64,000 nucleotides of DNA, taken from Micromonospora cabrerizensis (GTDB taxonomy: Bacteria; Actinomycetota; Actinomycetes; Mycobacteriales; Micromonosporaceae). The DNA lies in NCBI RefSeq assembly GCF_022230955.1, contig NZ_JAKKFI010000084.1, forward strand, positions 1 to 64,000. The letters are read 5' to 3'. The notes beneath the pieces were generated by a model. It searched no databases. It saw only the letters and a program-made list of their open reading frames with translations, and had not been told where the DNA came from. The position numbers and the translations under genes were made by a program. Positions 14,935-23,791 of this stretch are shown here, in pieces. Position 1 is the stretch's first letter. Each line of letters begins with the position of its first letter.

Positions 14935-17900
14935 TGGATGAGGCTGAACGGCGCGCACTCACGGCGCTCCGGTTCAACTGGGCACCGACCCCGGACGACG
15001 TCTGGCAACCCCCCACCTTTCACGTCGCCGGCCTGCACGAGCACGCGGTTGACCTGATCCTGGAGGGCGTCGCAGAAGCGGACCGGAGCGTTCACTCCAG
15101 CCCGATCGGTGTCGCTCTGCTCGGGCAGCGCGGCACCGGCAAAACCCACCTGCTCGGGTACGTCCGAGAGCGGGTGCAGGCCGAAGGCGGCTACTTTTTC
15201 CTGATCAGTCTTCTGGAAGCAAGTACCTTCTGGAACAACGCAGTGCTATCCATCCTGGACGGCTTCGCGAGACCTGGCGCGGACGGCAAGACCCAGCTCA
15301 GGTTCTTTCTACGAAAGCTGGCGGAGCAGGTCGACGCGCCACGGCCGGTCCGACGCGCCATCATCGGTGAGTACGAGCTGAGCCGGACGGCGCTCGACGC
15401 GTTCGTTGACCTCATCCGCAAATACAACCGACAGGTCGGCATTGAGTGTCAGAGCACCGTGCGAGCACTCGTGCTCCAAGCGGCCGAGTCACCGGGTGTG
15501 CAGGATGTGGGTTACGGCTTCCTCTGCGCCAACGACGAGGAGGAGCCGGGTGAGCGCGCCGCGTGGGGGATCCGGCGCGGCAAGCGGTCCGCACAGGAAA
15601 TTGTTCGGGATATCTCGCGGCTGCTGGCCCTGACCGGCCCGACGGTCATCGCGGTCGACCAGATCGACCTGTTGATCGCCCAGTCAGTCAAGGCTACCGG
15701 CAGCGAGGGCCAGTCCGAACAGTGGCGGACCTCGCTGCTGCTGGAACAGATCGCCGGCGGCCTGATGGCGTTGCGTGAGGAAACTCGTCGAACCCTGTCG
15801 GTGGTGGCCTGCCTGCCACACACCTGGGTGGAGATCAAGTCCCAGGCCACCGACACCATCCAGGACCGATTCCGGGAGGCGGTCCGGCTCAAGGAGATAC
15901 CGTCTCCCGAGCTAGGCCGGGCGCTCATTCAACGGCGGTTCACCGCACGCTTCGAGGAGATTGCCTTCACCGCGCCATACCCGACGTGGCCGGTACTACC
16001 GACTGCCTTCGCGGAGGCGGTGCAGTTCACGCCGCGCGAGATGCTGCGCGTCATCGACCGGCACGTCCGCGGTTGCCTCGCCGTCGGTGAAGTTCGCGAA
16101 ATGTCACATCTGCTTGCGAGGGAGTCGCGCCCCGGTGAAGTGGCGTTGCCCGGCTGGCCGGCGGCGGACAGTGTCCCTGGGTCGGAGGAGGACCTTGCGG
16201 CCAGAGCGAAACTGGCCCGATTCGACACCGAATTTGCCGAGCTCTGTGATCAGGTCGACCCGAGTGCGGCCCTCCGGCAGGAGACTGAGGACCTCGTCGT
16301 ACCGGATCTGTTGAAGGCCGGGCTCACTGCGTGGATCGCGGAACGAGGCCCGGCAGGAGACGGGTTCAGTATCGACCCGCAGGCCGGCGGCAAGCCTGCC
16401 CTACACGCCCGACTTCGCCTCACCCTCAATGAGGAGATCGAGGACGAACAGCACTGGTCGTTTCGAGCGGTCAGCGCACGGCACCATATCGCGGCGCTCA
16501 ATCGGATCCGCGTCGCGAGCACCACTGCTGGTCTGGCTGAGGGGGTGTCGAGACGACGCCTCTACTTGCTCCGCACCCCAGACTGGTCGACGGGCACCCG
16601 GACCAAGGAGGTTCTCGCGGCGTTCGCGGCCGCCGGGGGTAGCACCCTGGCCTTCAGCGAGCAAGACGTGACGAAATTGATGGCCCTGCGGGAGTTGATC
16701 GGCAGGCACGGCTCGGAGACGCTGCGACCGTGGCTCGTCAGTCGACGTCCAACGGAGAAGGTCGCGCTGCTCCGGCAGGCGCTCGCCGACGTCGTCCCCG
16801 ATGCGGGTCATGCCGACCGTGCGGTTGAGCCGTTGGCGTCGACCGAGCCTGACCCGACGGCTGGCTCGGCCCGACTGGCCACGGCGAACGCCGAGCCGTT
16901 AGCCCACGTCAGCTCGGCGGCGAACATCGTTCCAATCGGTGTGGTGGTCGGCAGCGACGAATCAGTCTCAGTTGACCTGGAGGCACTCCGGCGACATACG
17001 GCGATCTTCGCCGGCTCCGGTTCCGGCAAGACCGTGTTGATCCGGCGGCTTGTCGAGGAGTGTGCCCTACGAGGCGTCTCGGCCATCGTGCTCGATCCCA
17101 ACAACGACCTGGCCCGTCTCGGTGACCCGTGGCCGATTCCACCTGAATTATGGGGAGCCGAGGATGCTCGGTTGGCTGCTGATTATCTCGCCAACACCGA
17201 CGTCGTGGTGTGGACACCCCGCTGGCACGGTGGGCGGCCGCTGAGTTTCCAGCCGTTGCCGCAGTTCGCCGACATCCTCAACGACTCGGATGCCTTCGCG
17301 GCCGGTGTCGACGCTGCTGTGGCCGCGCTCGCGCCGCACGCCCGCGCCGACGGGCCGACGGACCGGGCACGGCTGAGTCGAGCCGTGCTCCGTGAGGCCC
17401 TGACCAGTTACGCCCGGACCGGCGCGAGCGATCTGCGGGAGTTCATCGCGCTGCTCGGTGCGCTACCCGAAGGCGTCAGCCAGCTCGACGAAGGCGTCAA
17501 GCTCGGGGCGAAGATGGCCCAGCTACTGACTGCAGCCATGGTCAACGACCCGCTGTTCGGCGGCACCGGTAGCGCTGTCGACCCCGGCGAACTGCTTACC
17601 CCACCGCCCGGATTTCGAGCCCGCATCTCGGTGATCAGCTTCCTGGGGCTCCCCGACGACCAGCAGCGGCAGACCTTCGTCAATCAGCTGCAACTCGCCC
17701 TGTTCGCCTGGATCAAGCGCAACCCGGCGAGAGACAGCCCTCTCGGCGGGCTCTTCGTCATGGACGAGGCGCAGACGCTCGCCCCTTCAGGCGCGATGAC
17801 GGCCTGCACGCAAAGCACGCTGGCGCTCGCCTCGCAGGCCCGCAAGTATGGGCTCGGCCTGGTCTTCGCGACCCAGGCGCCGAAGGGCCTGCACAACCGG

Positions 17901-18170
17901 ATACCCGGCAACGCGGCCACCCAGTTCTTCGGCCTGCTCACGAGCATGACCCAGATCGACGCGGCGCAGGAGATGGCCAGGGCGAAGGGCAGCCCAATCA
18001 CCGACGTGGGTCGGCTCACCACCGGTCAGTTCTACGCCGCCATCGCAGGGGGCGAATTCGTGAAGATGCAGGCGCCGATCTGCCTCAGTCACCATCCGAA
18101 AAGTCCTCTGAGCAACGAAGAGGTCGTCGATCGGGCGATCCGTGGCGCGACTGGCCCGCGGCAGTCGTGA
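14934..18170 (+). CDS. AAA (Orc/Cdc6-like)-HerA/DUF87 fusion ATPase
   Basis: About 1078 residues with two separate nucleotide-binding modules. The N-terminal module has Walker A GQRGTGKTH (about 63-71) and VIAVDQIDLLI as Walker B, in an Orc/Cdc6-like AAA context. The second is a HerA/FtsK-type module: Walker A AGSGSGKTVLIRRL (about 694), VLDPNNDLARLG, Walker B LFVMDEAQTL (about 940) and the sensor-like FATQAPKGL. HerA ATPases translocate on DNA and usually partner a nuclease; no nuclease domain is visible here or beside it. ATG 14934 overlaps the upstream stop by one base; GTG 14931 is an alternative. A defence or DNA-processing role is inferred from context. Confidence 0.75.
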   Translation: MDEAERRALTALRFNWAPTPDDVWQPPTFHVAGLHEHAVDLILEGVAEADRSVHSSPIGVALLGQRGTGKTHLLGYVRERVQAEGGYFFLISLLEASTFWNNAVLSILDGFARPGADGKTQLRFFLRKLAEQVDAPRPVRRAIIGEYELSRTALDAFVDLIRKYNRQVGIECQSTVRALVLQAAESPGVQDVGYGFLCANDEEEPGERAAWGIRRGKRSAQEIVRDISRLLALTGPTVIAVDQIDLLIAQSVKATGSEGQSEQWRTSLLLEQIAGGLMALREETRRTLSVVACLPHTWVEIKSQATDTIQDRFREAVRLKEIPSPELGRALIQRRFTARFEEIAFTAPYPTWPVLPTAFAEAVQFTPREMLRVIDRHVRGCLAVGEVREMSHLLARESRPGEVALPGWPAADSVPGSEEDLAARAKLARFDTEFAELCDQVDPSAALRQETEDLVVPDLLKAGLTAWIAERGPAGDGFSIDPQAGGKPALHARLRLTLNEEIEDEQHWSFRAVSARHHIAALNRIRVASTTAGLAEGVSRRRLYLLRTPDWSTGTRTKEVLAAFAAAGGSTLAFSEQDVTKLMALRELIGRHGSETLRPWLVSRRPTEKVALLRQALADVVPDAGHADRAVEPLASTEPDPTAGSARLATANAEPLAHVSSAANIVPIGVVVGSDESVSVDLEALRRHTAIFAGSGSGKTVLIRRLVEECALRGVSAIVLDPNNDLARLGDPWPIPPELWGAEDARLAADYLANTDVVVWTPRWHGGRPLSFQPLPQFADILNDSDAFAAGVDAAVAALAPHARADGPTDRARLSRAVLREALTSYARTGASDLREFIALLGALPEGVSQLDEGVKLGAKMAQLLTAAMVNDPLFGGTGSAVDPGELLTPPPGFRARISVISFLGLPDDQQRQTFVNQLQLALFAWIKRNPARDSPLGGLFVMDEAQTLAPSGAMTACTQSTLALASQARKYGLGLVFATQAPKGLHNRIPGNAATQFFGLLTSMTQIDAAQEMARAKGSPITDVGRLTTGQFYAAIAGGEFVKMQAPICLSHHPKSPLSNEEVVDRAIRGATGPRQS

Positions 18171-18221
18171 CAACGCACTGACTCGGCGTGCCGGAGGTCC
18201 ACCACAAGGCGCTCGCTCGGT

Positions 18222-19076
18222 TCAGCGGCGCGGGGTCTCGCTCGCGATGGTCACCTCGCGGGGGAGGGCCGCCGCGCGCAGCGCCCAGTCCAGCGCGTAG
18301 TCGGCGATCCGCTCCCAGCCGTCCTGCCCCACGGTGAAGTGCGTGCGGCCGGGAAACTCCTCGTACGCGGTGAGCGCCCGGGACTTCTGGTAGAGCCCCG
18401 CGTTGGCGCGGACCACCGAGGCCGGCACCACGTGGTCGGAATCGCCGGCCATCAGCAGCAGCGGCGCGCGGTCGGTGCGTCCGACGTCGACGCGGGCGGG
18501 TGAACGCGGGTCGACGTTGGCGAAGGCGCCCTCGAAGAAGACCCGCCCGGCACCGGGGACGGCGTAGCGCTGCCACGCCCGGTCGGAGTCCTCCCGGCTC
18601 ATCGTGTTGCCGAAGGTGTAGGCGAAGTCGTCCGGGGTGAACGGGACGGCCTTGCCCCGGTTGGCGGGGCTGCGCAGGATCGGGAAGCCGGAGCGCAGCT
18701 GGCTCAGCGGCACCTTGAGCACCCCCTTCACCGCTGCGGGATGCACCCCCACCACCGCCGCGCCGAGCCCTCGGTCGGCGAGGACCTGGGCGAACAGTCC
18801 GCCGAACGAGTGCCCCATGATGATCGGCGGTCGGGGCAGCGCCCGAATGATCTTGTCGTAGTGCGCGACGATCGTGGCCATGCTCTGCTCGGCGATCGGG
18901 CCGGGATCGTCCCGCAACTGCTCCACCGACCGGTCCATTCCGGGCCAGGCGGGGGCGATGACGTGCATTCCACGCGCGGTGTACCGCTCGACCCACCCCT
19001 CCCAGCTGCGCGGCGTCATCCAGAGTCCGTGGATCAGCACGACCGTGTCGGTCCGGCCCTGCGGCGTGGCACCCAT
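18222..19076 (-). CDS. Alpha/beta hydrolase
   Basis: A 284-residue cytoplasmic alpha/beta hydrolase. The oxyanion loop is VVLIHGLWMTPRSWEGW, the nucleophile elbow IIMGHSFGGLFAQ, the acid in LLLMAGDSDHVVP and the catalytic His in FPGRTHFTVGQDGWE. The length is typical. The start ATG 19076 follows a G-rich (GGGGGGA) ribosome-binding site. It ends 50 bases after the island ATPase and is transcribed toward it, so it marks the resident flank of the island. The substrate is unknown; epoxide hydrolase or esterase activity would both fit. Confidence 0.85.
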   Translation of the reverse strand: MGATPQGRTDTVVLIHGLWMTPRSWEGWVERYTARGMHVIAPAWPGMDRSVEQLRDDPGPIAEQSMATIVAHYDKIIRALPRPPIIMGHSFGGLFAQVLADRGLGAAVVGVHPAAVKGVLKVPLSQLRSGFPILRSPANRGKAVPFTPDDFAYTFGNTMSREDSDRAWQRYAVPGAGRVFFEGAFANVDPRSPARVDVGRTDRAPLLLMAGDSDHVVPASVVRANAGLYQKSRALTAYEEFPGRTHFTVGQDGWERIADYALDWALRAAALPREVTIASETPRR

Positions 19077-19291
19077 CGCGTCCCCCCGGTGTCGCGGTGT
19101 CCGGCCCCGCGGATACCCGCTGCCACGGATGGAATGCCTCCGCTCTGACGACTCAGGGGCGGCCCGCCCGTCGCGGTCCCGGCCCGCGTGTCGGTCACCC
19201 TCTGCGCCGCCCGGGCCCCTGACAAATGTCACGGCCGGGACGTGACGGCCGCTCCGGGCACCGGGGTACGCGCCGGCGGAGCATCAGTGCC

Positions 19292-20197
19292 ATGACCAGT
19301 ACGCATCCGGCTGTCGAGTTGGACGGCCTCACCAAGACCTTCGGCGCGGTCACCGCTGTCGACGGGTTGAGCCTGCGGGTGCAGCCCGGCGAGGTGGTGG
19401 CCTTCCTCGGCCCGAACGGCGCGGGCAAGACCACCACCATCGACATGCTGCTGGGGCTGGCCCGCCCGGACGCGGGCACCGTCCGCATCCTCGGCGGCAC
19501 CCCGGACAACGCGGTGGCCCGGGGCCGGGTCGCCGCCGTACTCCAGACCGGCGGGCTGCTCAAGGACCTCACCGTCGGCGAGACGGTCGAGATGTCCGCC
19601 CACTTCTACCGGCACACCCGCCCGGCCGTCGAGGTGCTGGAGCGGGCCGGCATCGCCGACATCGCCGCTCGGGTGGTCGGGCGCTGCTCCGGTGGCCAGC
19701 AGCAGCGACTGCGCTTCGCGCTGGCCCTGCTGCCCGACCCGGACCTGATGGTGCTCGACGAGCCGACCACCGGCATGGACGTCGAGGGCCGCCGGGACTT
19801 CTGGCAGGCGCTGCGCCGCGACGCCCGGGCCGGACGGACCGTCATCTTCGCCACCCACTACCTGGACGAGGCGGACGCGTACGCCGACCGGATCGTGCTG
19901 GTCCGGCAGGGGCGCGTCGTGGCCGACGGCACCACCGCGGAGATCAAGAACCTGGCTGCCGGTCGTACCGTCCGGGCCACCCTGCCCGGCGCGGACCAGG
20001 CCGCGCTCGCCGCGCTGCCCGGTGTGGACGCCGTGGAGGTACGCGGCGACAGCGTGCTGGTGCGCACCGGCGACTCGGACGCGATCGCCCGGCACCTGCT
20101 CACCCGGACCGCCGCCCGGGACGTGGAGATCACCTCCCGCAACCTCGAAGACGCCTTCCTCGCCCTGACCACCGCGCAGACCGGAGCCTTGCGATGA
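19292..20197 (+). CDS. ABC transporter ATP-binding protein
   Basis: A 301-residue ABC ATPase: Walker A GPNGAGKTT (about 40-48), Q-loop LQTGGLL, signature CSGGQQQR (the usual L replaced by C), Walker B DLMVLDEPTTGMD and the H-loop ATHYLDEAD. The C-terminal extension (LAAGRTVRATLPG...) is that of DrrA/CcmA-like exporters. It overlaps the permease gene by four bases and is first in a four-gene unit with a histidine kinase and response regulator, a layout usually linked to drug or cell-envelope stress response. Confidence 0.93.
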   Translation: MTSTHPAVELDGLTKTFGAVTAVDGLSLRVQPGEVVAFLGPNGAGKTTTIDMLLGLARPDAGTVRILGGTPDNAVARGRVAAVLQTGGLLKDLTVGETVEMSAHFYRHTRPAVEVLERAGIADIAARVVGRCSGGQQQRLRFALALLPDPDLMVLDEPTTGMDVEGRRDFWQALRRDARAGRTVIFATHYLDEADAYADRIVLVRQGRVVADGTTAEIKNLAAGRTVRATLPGADQAALAALPGVDAVEVRGDSVLVRTGDSDAIARHLLTRTAARDVEITSRNLEDAFLALTTAQTGALR

Positions 20198-20994
20198 CCA
20201 CCCTGCCGGCCACCCCCACCCGTTCCGTCGAGCCGGACCGCCGGCTGCCCGCCCTGGGCGGGTTCGCCCCGGCAGTGCTGCGCATCGAGCTGCGCCGGGT
20301 GCTGCGCAACCGCCGCACCCTCGCCTTCACGCTGATCATGCCGGGCGTCTTCTTCCTCATCTTCGGCCTGCCGCAGGGCGGGCAGACCCTGGACAACGGC
20401 CGCCCGGTGACGGCGTACGTCATGATCAGTCTGGCCGTGTACGCGGCCATGGTGGCGACCACCAGCGCCGGTGGCGCGGTCGCCACCGAGCGGGCACTGG
20501 GCTGGAGCCGCCAGTTGCGGCTCACGCCGCTGCGCCCGAGCGCGTACGTGGCCACCAAGCTGGTCACCGCGATGACCCTCGGCCTGCTCGCGGTGGTCGT
20601 CGAGTTCCTGGTGGGCGCCGCGGCCGGCGTCCGCGTCCCGGCGTACGTCTGGCTGCTGTCCGGGCTCGCCGCCTGGCTCGGCTCGCTGGTCTTCGCCGCG
20701 TTCGGTCTGTTCATCGGCTACCTGGTGCCGGCCGAGAACGTCATGCAGTTCATCGGCCCGATCCTGGCCGTGCTGGCCATGTTCGGCGGCCTGTTCGTCC
20801 CGGTCGAGGTGCTGCCGGAGGTGCTCCAGCAGGTCGCGACGTTCACCCCGGTGTACGGCATGGGTGTGCTGGCCCGCGCCCCACTGACCGGTGACGGGGT
20901 GAGCGCGGCGGCGGTGGTCAACCTCGTCGGCTGGGCGCTGGTCTTCGGCGTCGGTGCGGCGCGGCTGTTCCGCCGGGACACCGCGCGGGTCTGA
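20194..20994 (+). CDS. ABC-2 type permease
   Basis: A 266-residue membrane protein with about six transmembrane helices in the ABC-2 pattern: a cytoplasmic N-terminus with IELRRVLRNRRTLAFTLIMP leading into helix 1, helices around VYAAMVATTSAGG, LGLLAVVVEFLVGAAAG, WLGSLVFAAFGLFIGYL, FIGPILAVLAMFGGLF and VVNLVGWALVFGVGA. FVPVEVLPEVLQQVATFTPVYG is the conserved exporter-family loop. It pairs with the preceding ATPase. The substrate is unknown. Confidence 0.92.
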   Translation: MTTLPATPTRSVEPDRRLPALGGFAPAVLRIELRRVLRNRRTLAFTLIMPGVFFLIFGLPQGGQTLDNGRPVTAYVMISLAVYAAMVATTSAGGAVATERALGWSRQLRLTPLRPSAYVATKLVTAMTLGLLAVVVEFLVGAAAGVRVPAYVWLLSGLAAWLGSLVFAAFGLFIGYLVPAENVMQFIGPILAVLAMFGGLFVPVEVLPEVLQQVATFTPVYGMGVLARAPLTGDGVSAAAVVNLVGWALVFGVGAARLFRRDTARV

Positions 20995-21021
20995 CCGGCC
21001 GCGACCGCTAGCGTGATCCCG

Positions 21022-22152
21022 ATGGACCTCTCGACCGGGCAGCCCTGGCCGGTGAGCCGCCACTGGCGGGTCACCGGCTGGTTGTTGGCCGCCGTCTGGC
21101 TGTTCTTCCTCAACGTGCCGCTCGCCACCGCGCTGCACCAGCCGGAGCTGTGGCGGCGGGTGCTCGGCGTGGTGGCCCTGGTCGTCTTCGGCGTCGGTTA
21201 CGTGCTGCTGTTCCAGTGGGCCCGCAAGCTGCGACAGTCCCTGCGGCCGATTCCGACGGGCCGGGCGCGGGTCGGGCTGGTGCTGCTGCTCGCGGTGGGC
21301 CTGGCCAGCCTCCCGGGCACCGACGGTGACTGGTTGGCCACGCTGGTCTACGTGGCGGCTGCGGCGGTGTTCCTGCTACCGCTGCGGGAGGCGTTGACCG
21401 CCGTGGTGGTCTGCGCCGTGACCCCCGTGCTGGCGTCCTGGCTGGTGCCGGGTTGGGAGGCGGAGAGCGGCATCGTCTTCGCGGTGCTGCTGGCCTCGTT
21501 CGCCATGTTCGGGGTGTCCCAACTGGCCCAGCGCAACAGCGAACTCCGAGCCGCCCAGCAGGAGATCGGCCGGCTCGCGGTCGCCGAGGAACGGGCCCGC
21601 GCCGCCCGCGACCTGCACGACATCCTCGGGCACTCGCTGACCGTGGTGGCGATCAAGGCCGAGCTGGCCGGGCGGCTGATCGACGTCGACCGGGACCGGG
21701 CCGCCGCCGAGATCGCCGAGGTGGAGGCGCTGGCCCGGGCGGCGCTGGCCGACGTACGACAGACGGTCGGGGCGTACCGCGAGGTCACTCTCGCCGCGGA
21801 GCTGGCCGGCGCCGGCTCCGCGCTGGCCTCGGCGGGCATCGCGGCGGACCTGCCGGCCGAGGTGCCGGACCTGCCGGAGGAGTGGGACCGGTTGTTCGGC
21901 TGGGCGGTACGGGAAGGGGTGACCAACGTGGTCCGGCACAGCGGGGCGCGGTGCTGCACGGTCCGGGTCCACCCGGACCGGGTCGAGGTGAGCGACGACG
22001 GCCGTGGTCCGTCCACCCCTGACGCCACCGGCCACGGGCTCGTCGGTCTGCGGGAGCGGGCGCGACGGCTGGACGCCGTGGTGACCGTCGGTCGCCGGCC
22101 GGAGGGTGGCGGTTTCCTGCTGCGGGTGCACACGCCGGGGGAGGCCCGGTGA
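21022..22152 (+). CDS. Sensor histidine kinase (DesK/NarX type)
   Basis: About 376 residues. Five or six N-terminal membrane helices are followed by a HisKA_3 dimerisation helix with ERARAARDLHDILGHSLTVV, where the His after DL is the phospho-acceptor, and a HATPase_c domain (REGVTNVVRHSGA N-box; SDDGRGP; GHGLVGLRERA). There is no large extracellular sensor domain, so the signal is probably read in the membrane, as in DesK- or LiaS-type kinases. ATG 21022 is preferred over GTG 21013. The stop overlaps the response regulator start. Confidence 0.92.
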   Translation: MDLSTGQPWPVSRHWRVTGWLLAAVWLFFLNVPLATALHQPELWRRVLGVVALVVFGVGYVLLFQWARKLRQSLRPIPTGRARVGLVLLLAVGLASLPGTDGDWLATLVYVAAAAVFLLPLREALTAVVVCAVTPVLASWLVPGWEAESGIVFAVLLASFAMFGVSQLAQRNSELRAAQQEIGRLAVAEERARAARDLHDILGHSLTVVAIKAELAGRLIDVDRDRAAAEIAEVEALARAALADVRQTVGAYREVTLAAELAGAGSALASAGIAADLPAEVPDLPEEWDRLFGWAVREGVTNVVRHSGARCCTVRVHPDRVEVSDDGRGPSTPDATGHGLVGLRERARRLDAVVTVGRRPEGGGFLLRVHTPGEAR

Positions 22153-22781
22153 GCGGCGGGGCCGCGCCGATCCGGCTGCTGCTCGCCGACGACCAGGCGT
22201 TGGTTCGGGGTGCGCTGGCCGCGCTGCTCTCGCTGGAGGAGGACCTGACCGTGGTGGCCGAGGTCGGCCGCGGTGACGAGGTGGTGCCCGAGGCCCGGCG
22301 CACCGCACCCGACGTGGCCCTGCTGGACGTGGAGATGCCCGGCATGGACGGGATCGCCGCCACCACGGCGTTGCGGGCCGCGCTGCCGACCTGCCGGGTG
22401 CTGGTGGTGACCACCTTCGGCCGGCCCGGCTACCTGCGTCGGGCGATGGAGGCTGGTGCGAGTGGCTTCGTGGTCAAGGACACCCCGGCCCGACAACTCG
22501 CCGACGCGGTTCGCCGGGTGCACTCCGGCCTGCGGGTCGTCGACCCGACGCTGGCCGCGGAGACCCTGGCCACCGGGGTGAGCCCGCTGACCGAGCGGGA
22601 GACCGAGGTGCTGCGGACGGCCCGTGGTGGTGGCACCGTCGCCGATCTGGCCCGGGCACTGCACCTGTCCGAGGGGACGGTGCGCAACCACCTGTCGGCG
22701 GCGATCGGCAAGACCGGTGCCCGCAACCGCGCCGACGCGATCCGGGTCGCCGAGCAGAACGGCTGGCTGCTCGGCGAGTGA
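22149..22781 (+). CDS. NarL/LuxR-type response regulator
   Basis: A 210-residue two-domain regulator. The receiver domain has the acidic pair in LLLADDQ, the phospho-acceptor Asp in VALLDVEMPGMDG and the conserved Lys in FVVKDTPA. The C-terminal LuxR-type HTH is LTERETEVLRTARGGG... LHLSEGTVRNHLSAAIGKTG. It is partner to the kinase it overlaps (GTG 22149) and probably controls the ABC transporter genes of the same unit. Confidence 0.92.
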   Translation: MSGGAAPIRLLLADDQALVRGALAALLSLEEDLTVVAEVGRGDEVVPEARRTAPDVALLDVEMPGMDGIAATTALRAALPTCRVLVVTTFGRPGYLRRAMEAGASGFVVKDTPARQLADAVRRVHSGLRVVDPTLAAETLATGVSPLTERETEVLRTARGGGTVADLARALHLSEGTVRNHLSAAIGKTGARNRADAIRVAEQNGWLLGE

Positions 22782-22797
22782 CAGTGGCTGCTGACGG

Positions 22798-23706
22798 TCA
22801 GGCGGTCGGCGGCGGGGTGGGCAACCGGTCGACCACCACCACACTGCTGCCGGGGCGGACCTCCGCCAGCAGCTCCCGCTGGCCGGAGCGGGTCAGCCGG
22901 ATGCAACCGTTGGTGGTGTTCTCGCCCAGCTCGTCGTCGTTGTGCCAGGTGTGCACCCCGATGTGCGCGCCGCGCAGCCCGGCCGGCACCGACTCCGGGT
23001 CGTCGGGCACCGAACCGAGGGCGTAGATGTCCACCCCGCCGTAGACCGACTCCGGCGGTGGGGTGCGACCCAGGACGAAGGTCCGCCCGAGGGGAGTGTC
23101 CTGCCCCGGCTGGCCGAGGCTGACCTGCCAGGAGCGCACCGCCCTGCCGGCCCGGTACCAGGTGAGCCGGTGGACCTTGCGCTCCACCACGATCTGGTCG
23201 CGCAGCGGCACGGTGTCGAACCCACCGGGCGGCAGCCAGGCGAGCCGCCGGTTGGCCGAGGGCAACAGTACGGCCGTCCAGCCGGCGTGCCGCTCGGCGA
23301 TCGGCATGGTCAGCTCGACGCCACGGATCGTCGGTTCGAGGAAGGCTCGCGGACGACCGCCGGGCGCGTCGTACGCGGGGATCCGCGCGGTCGGGTGCGC
23401 GCCCTCGGTCAGCGGCGTGGTGTCCATGGTGGCCGGGTCGGCGGGAAACCCCGCGGGGGCGGGGTCGTAGTCGACCACCGGCAACCCGGCCGGGGCGGGC
23501 GCCGCCGGGGGGATCGGCTCCTCGGCGTTCTGCTCGACGCTGCTCGGCGTCGGGTCGGCCGCCGCGACGACCTTCTCGGGAGCCGTCGTGCCCGGGGTGA
23601 GGGCCTGGCCGATCAGCAGCGCCATCACCAGCAGCAGGGCCACGGCGATGGCGGCGGCCACCCAGACACCACGGCGGCGGTACGGGGACTTTCCGGCAAA
23701 CTCCAC
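22798..23706 (-). CDS. L,D-transpeptidase (YkuD), membrane-anchored
   Basis: About 302 residues: a short cytoplasmic N-terminus, one membrane helix (VWVAAAIAVALLLVMALLIG), a Pro/Ala-rich linker (about 45-110) and a C-terminal YkuD domain with HTWHNDDELGENTTNGCIRL, the HX(n)SxGCxR-type active site in which Cys is the nucleophile (Ser replaced by Asn). It forms or edits 3-3 peptidoglycan cross-links outside the cell. GTG 23706 is preferred: TACAGT lies exactly six bases upstream (leaderless). A TTG one codon earlier would also be in frame. Confidence 0.85.
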   Translation of the reverse strand: MEFAGKSPYRRRGVWVAAAIAVALLLVMALLIGQALTPGTTAPEKVVAAADPTPSSVEQNAEEPIPPAAPAPAGLPVVDYDPAPAGFPADPATMDTTPLTEGAHPTARIPAYDAPGGRPRAFLEPTIRGVELTMPIAERHAGWTAVLLPSANRRLAWLPPGGFDTVPLRDQIVVERKVHRLTWYRAGRAVRSWQVSLGQPGQDTPLGRTFVLGRTPPPESVYGGVDIYALGSVPDDPESVPAGLRGAHIGVHTWHNDDELGENTTNGCIRLTRSGQRELLAEVRPGSSVVVVDRLPTPPPTA

Positions 23707-23732
23707 CAAATCACTGTATCGGAGATGCCTTT

Positions 23733-23785
23733 GCCAGGAAGAGCCCCTTGTCGGACAAAAAGCGATAACAGGGGCCCTTCCTGGC
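23733..23785. terminator. Long hairpin between amylase and L,D-transpeptidase genes
   Basis: GCCAGGAAGAGCCCCTTGT (23733-23751) pairs with ACAGGGGCCCTTCCTGGC (23768-23785) with one mismatch and one bulge, around a loop rich in A. It begins six bases past the amylase stop, so it probably terminates amylase transcription. It may also be a member of an AGGAAGGGGCCC-type repeat family. Confidence 0.7.
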
Positions 23786-23791
23786 GGCGGG

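Noticed and set aside
14934..18170. Naming the large ATPase QatA
   Set aside because: QatA carries a KAP-type P-loop; this protein has an Orc-like AAA module plus a HerA/DUF87 module and is divergently transcribed.
7140..18221. Attachment-site direct repeats or integrase for the island
   Set aside because: No integrase, tRNA or convincing direct repeat was found at either edge; the mode of entry remains unknown.
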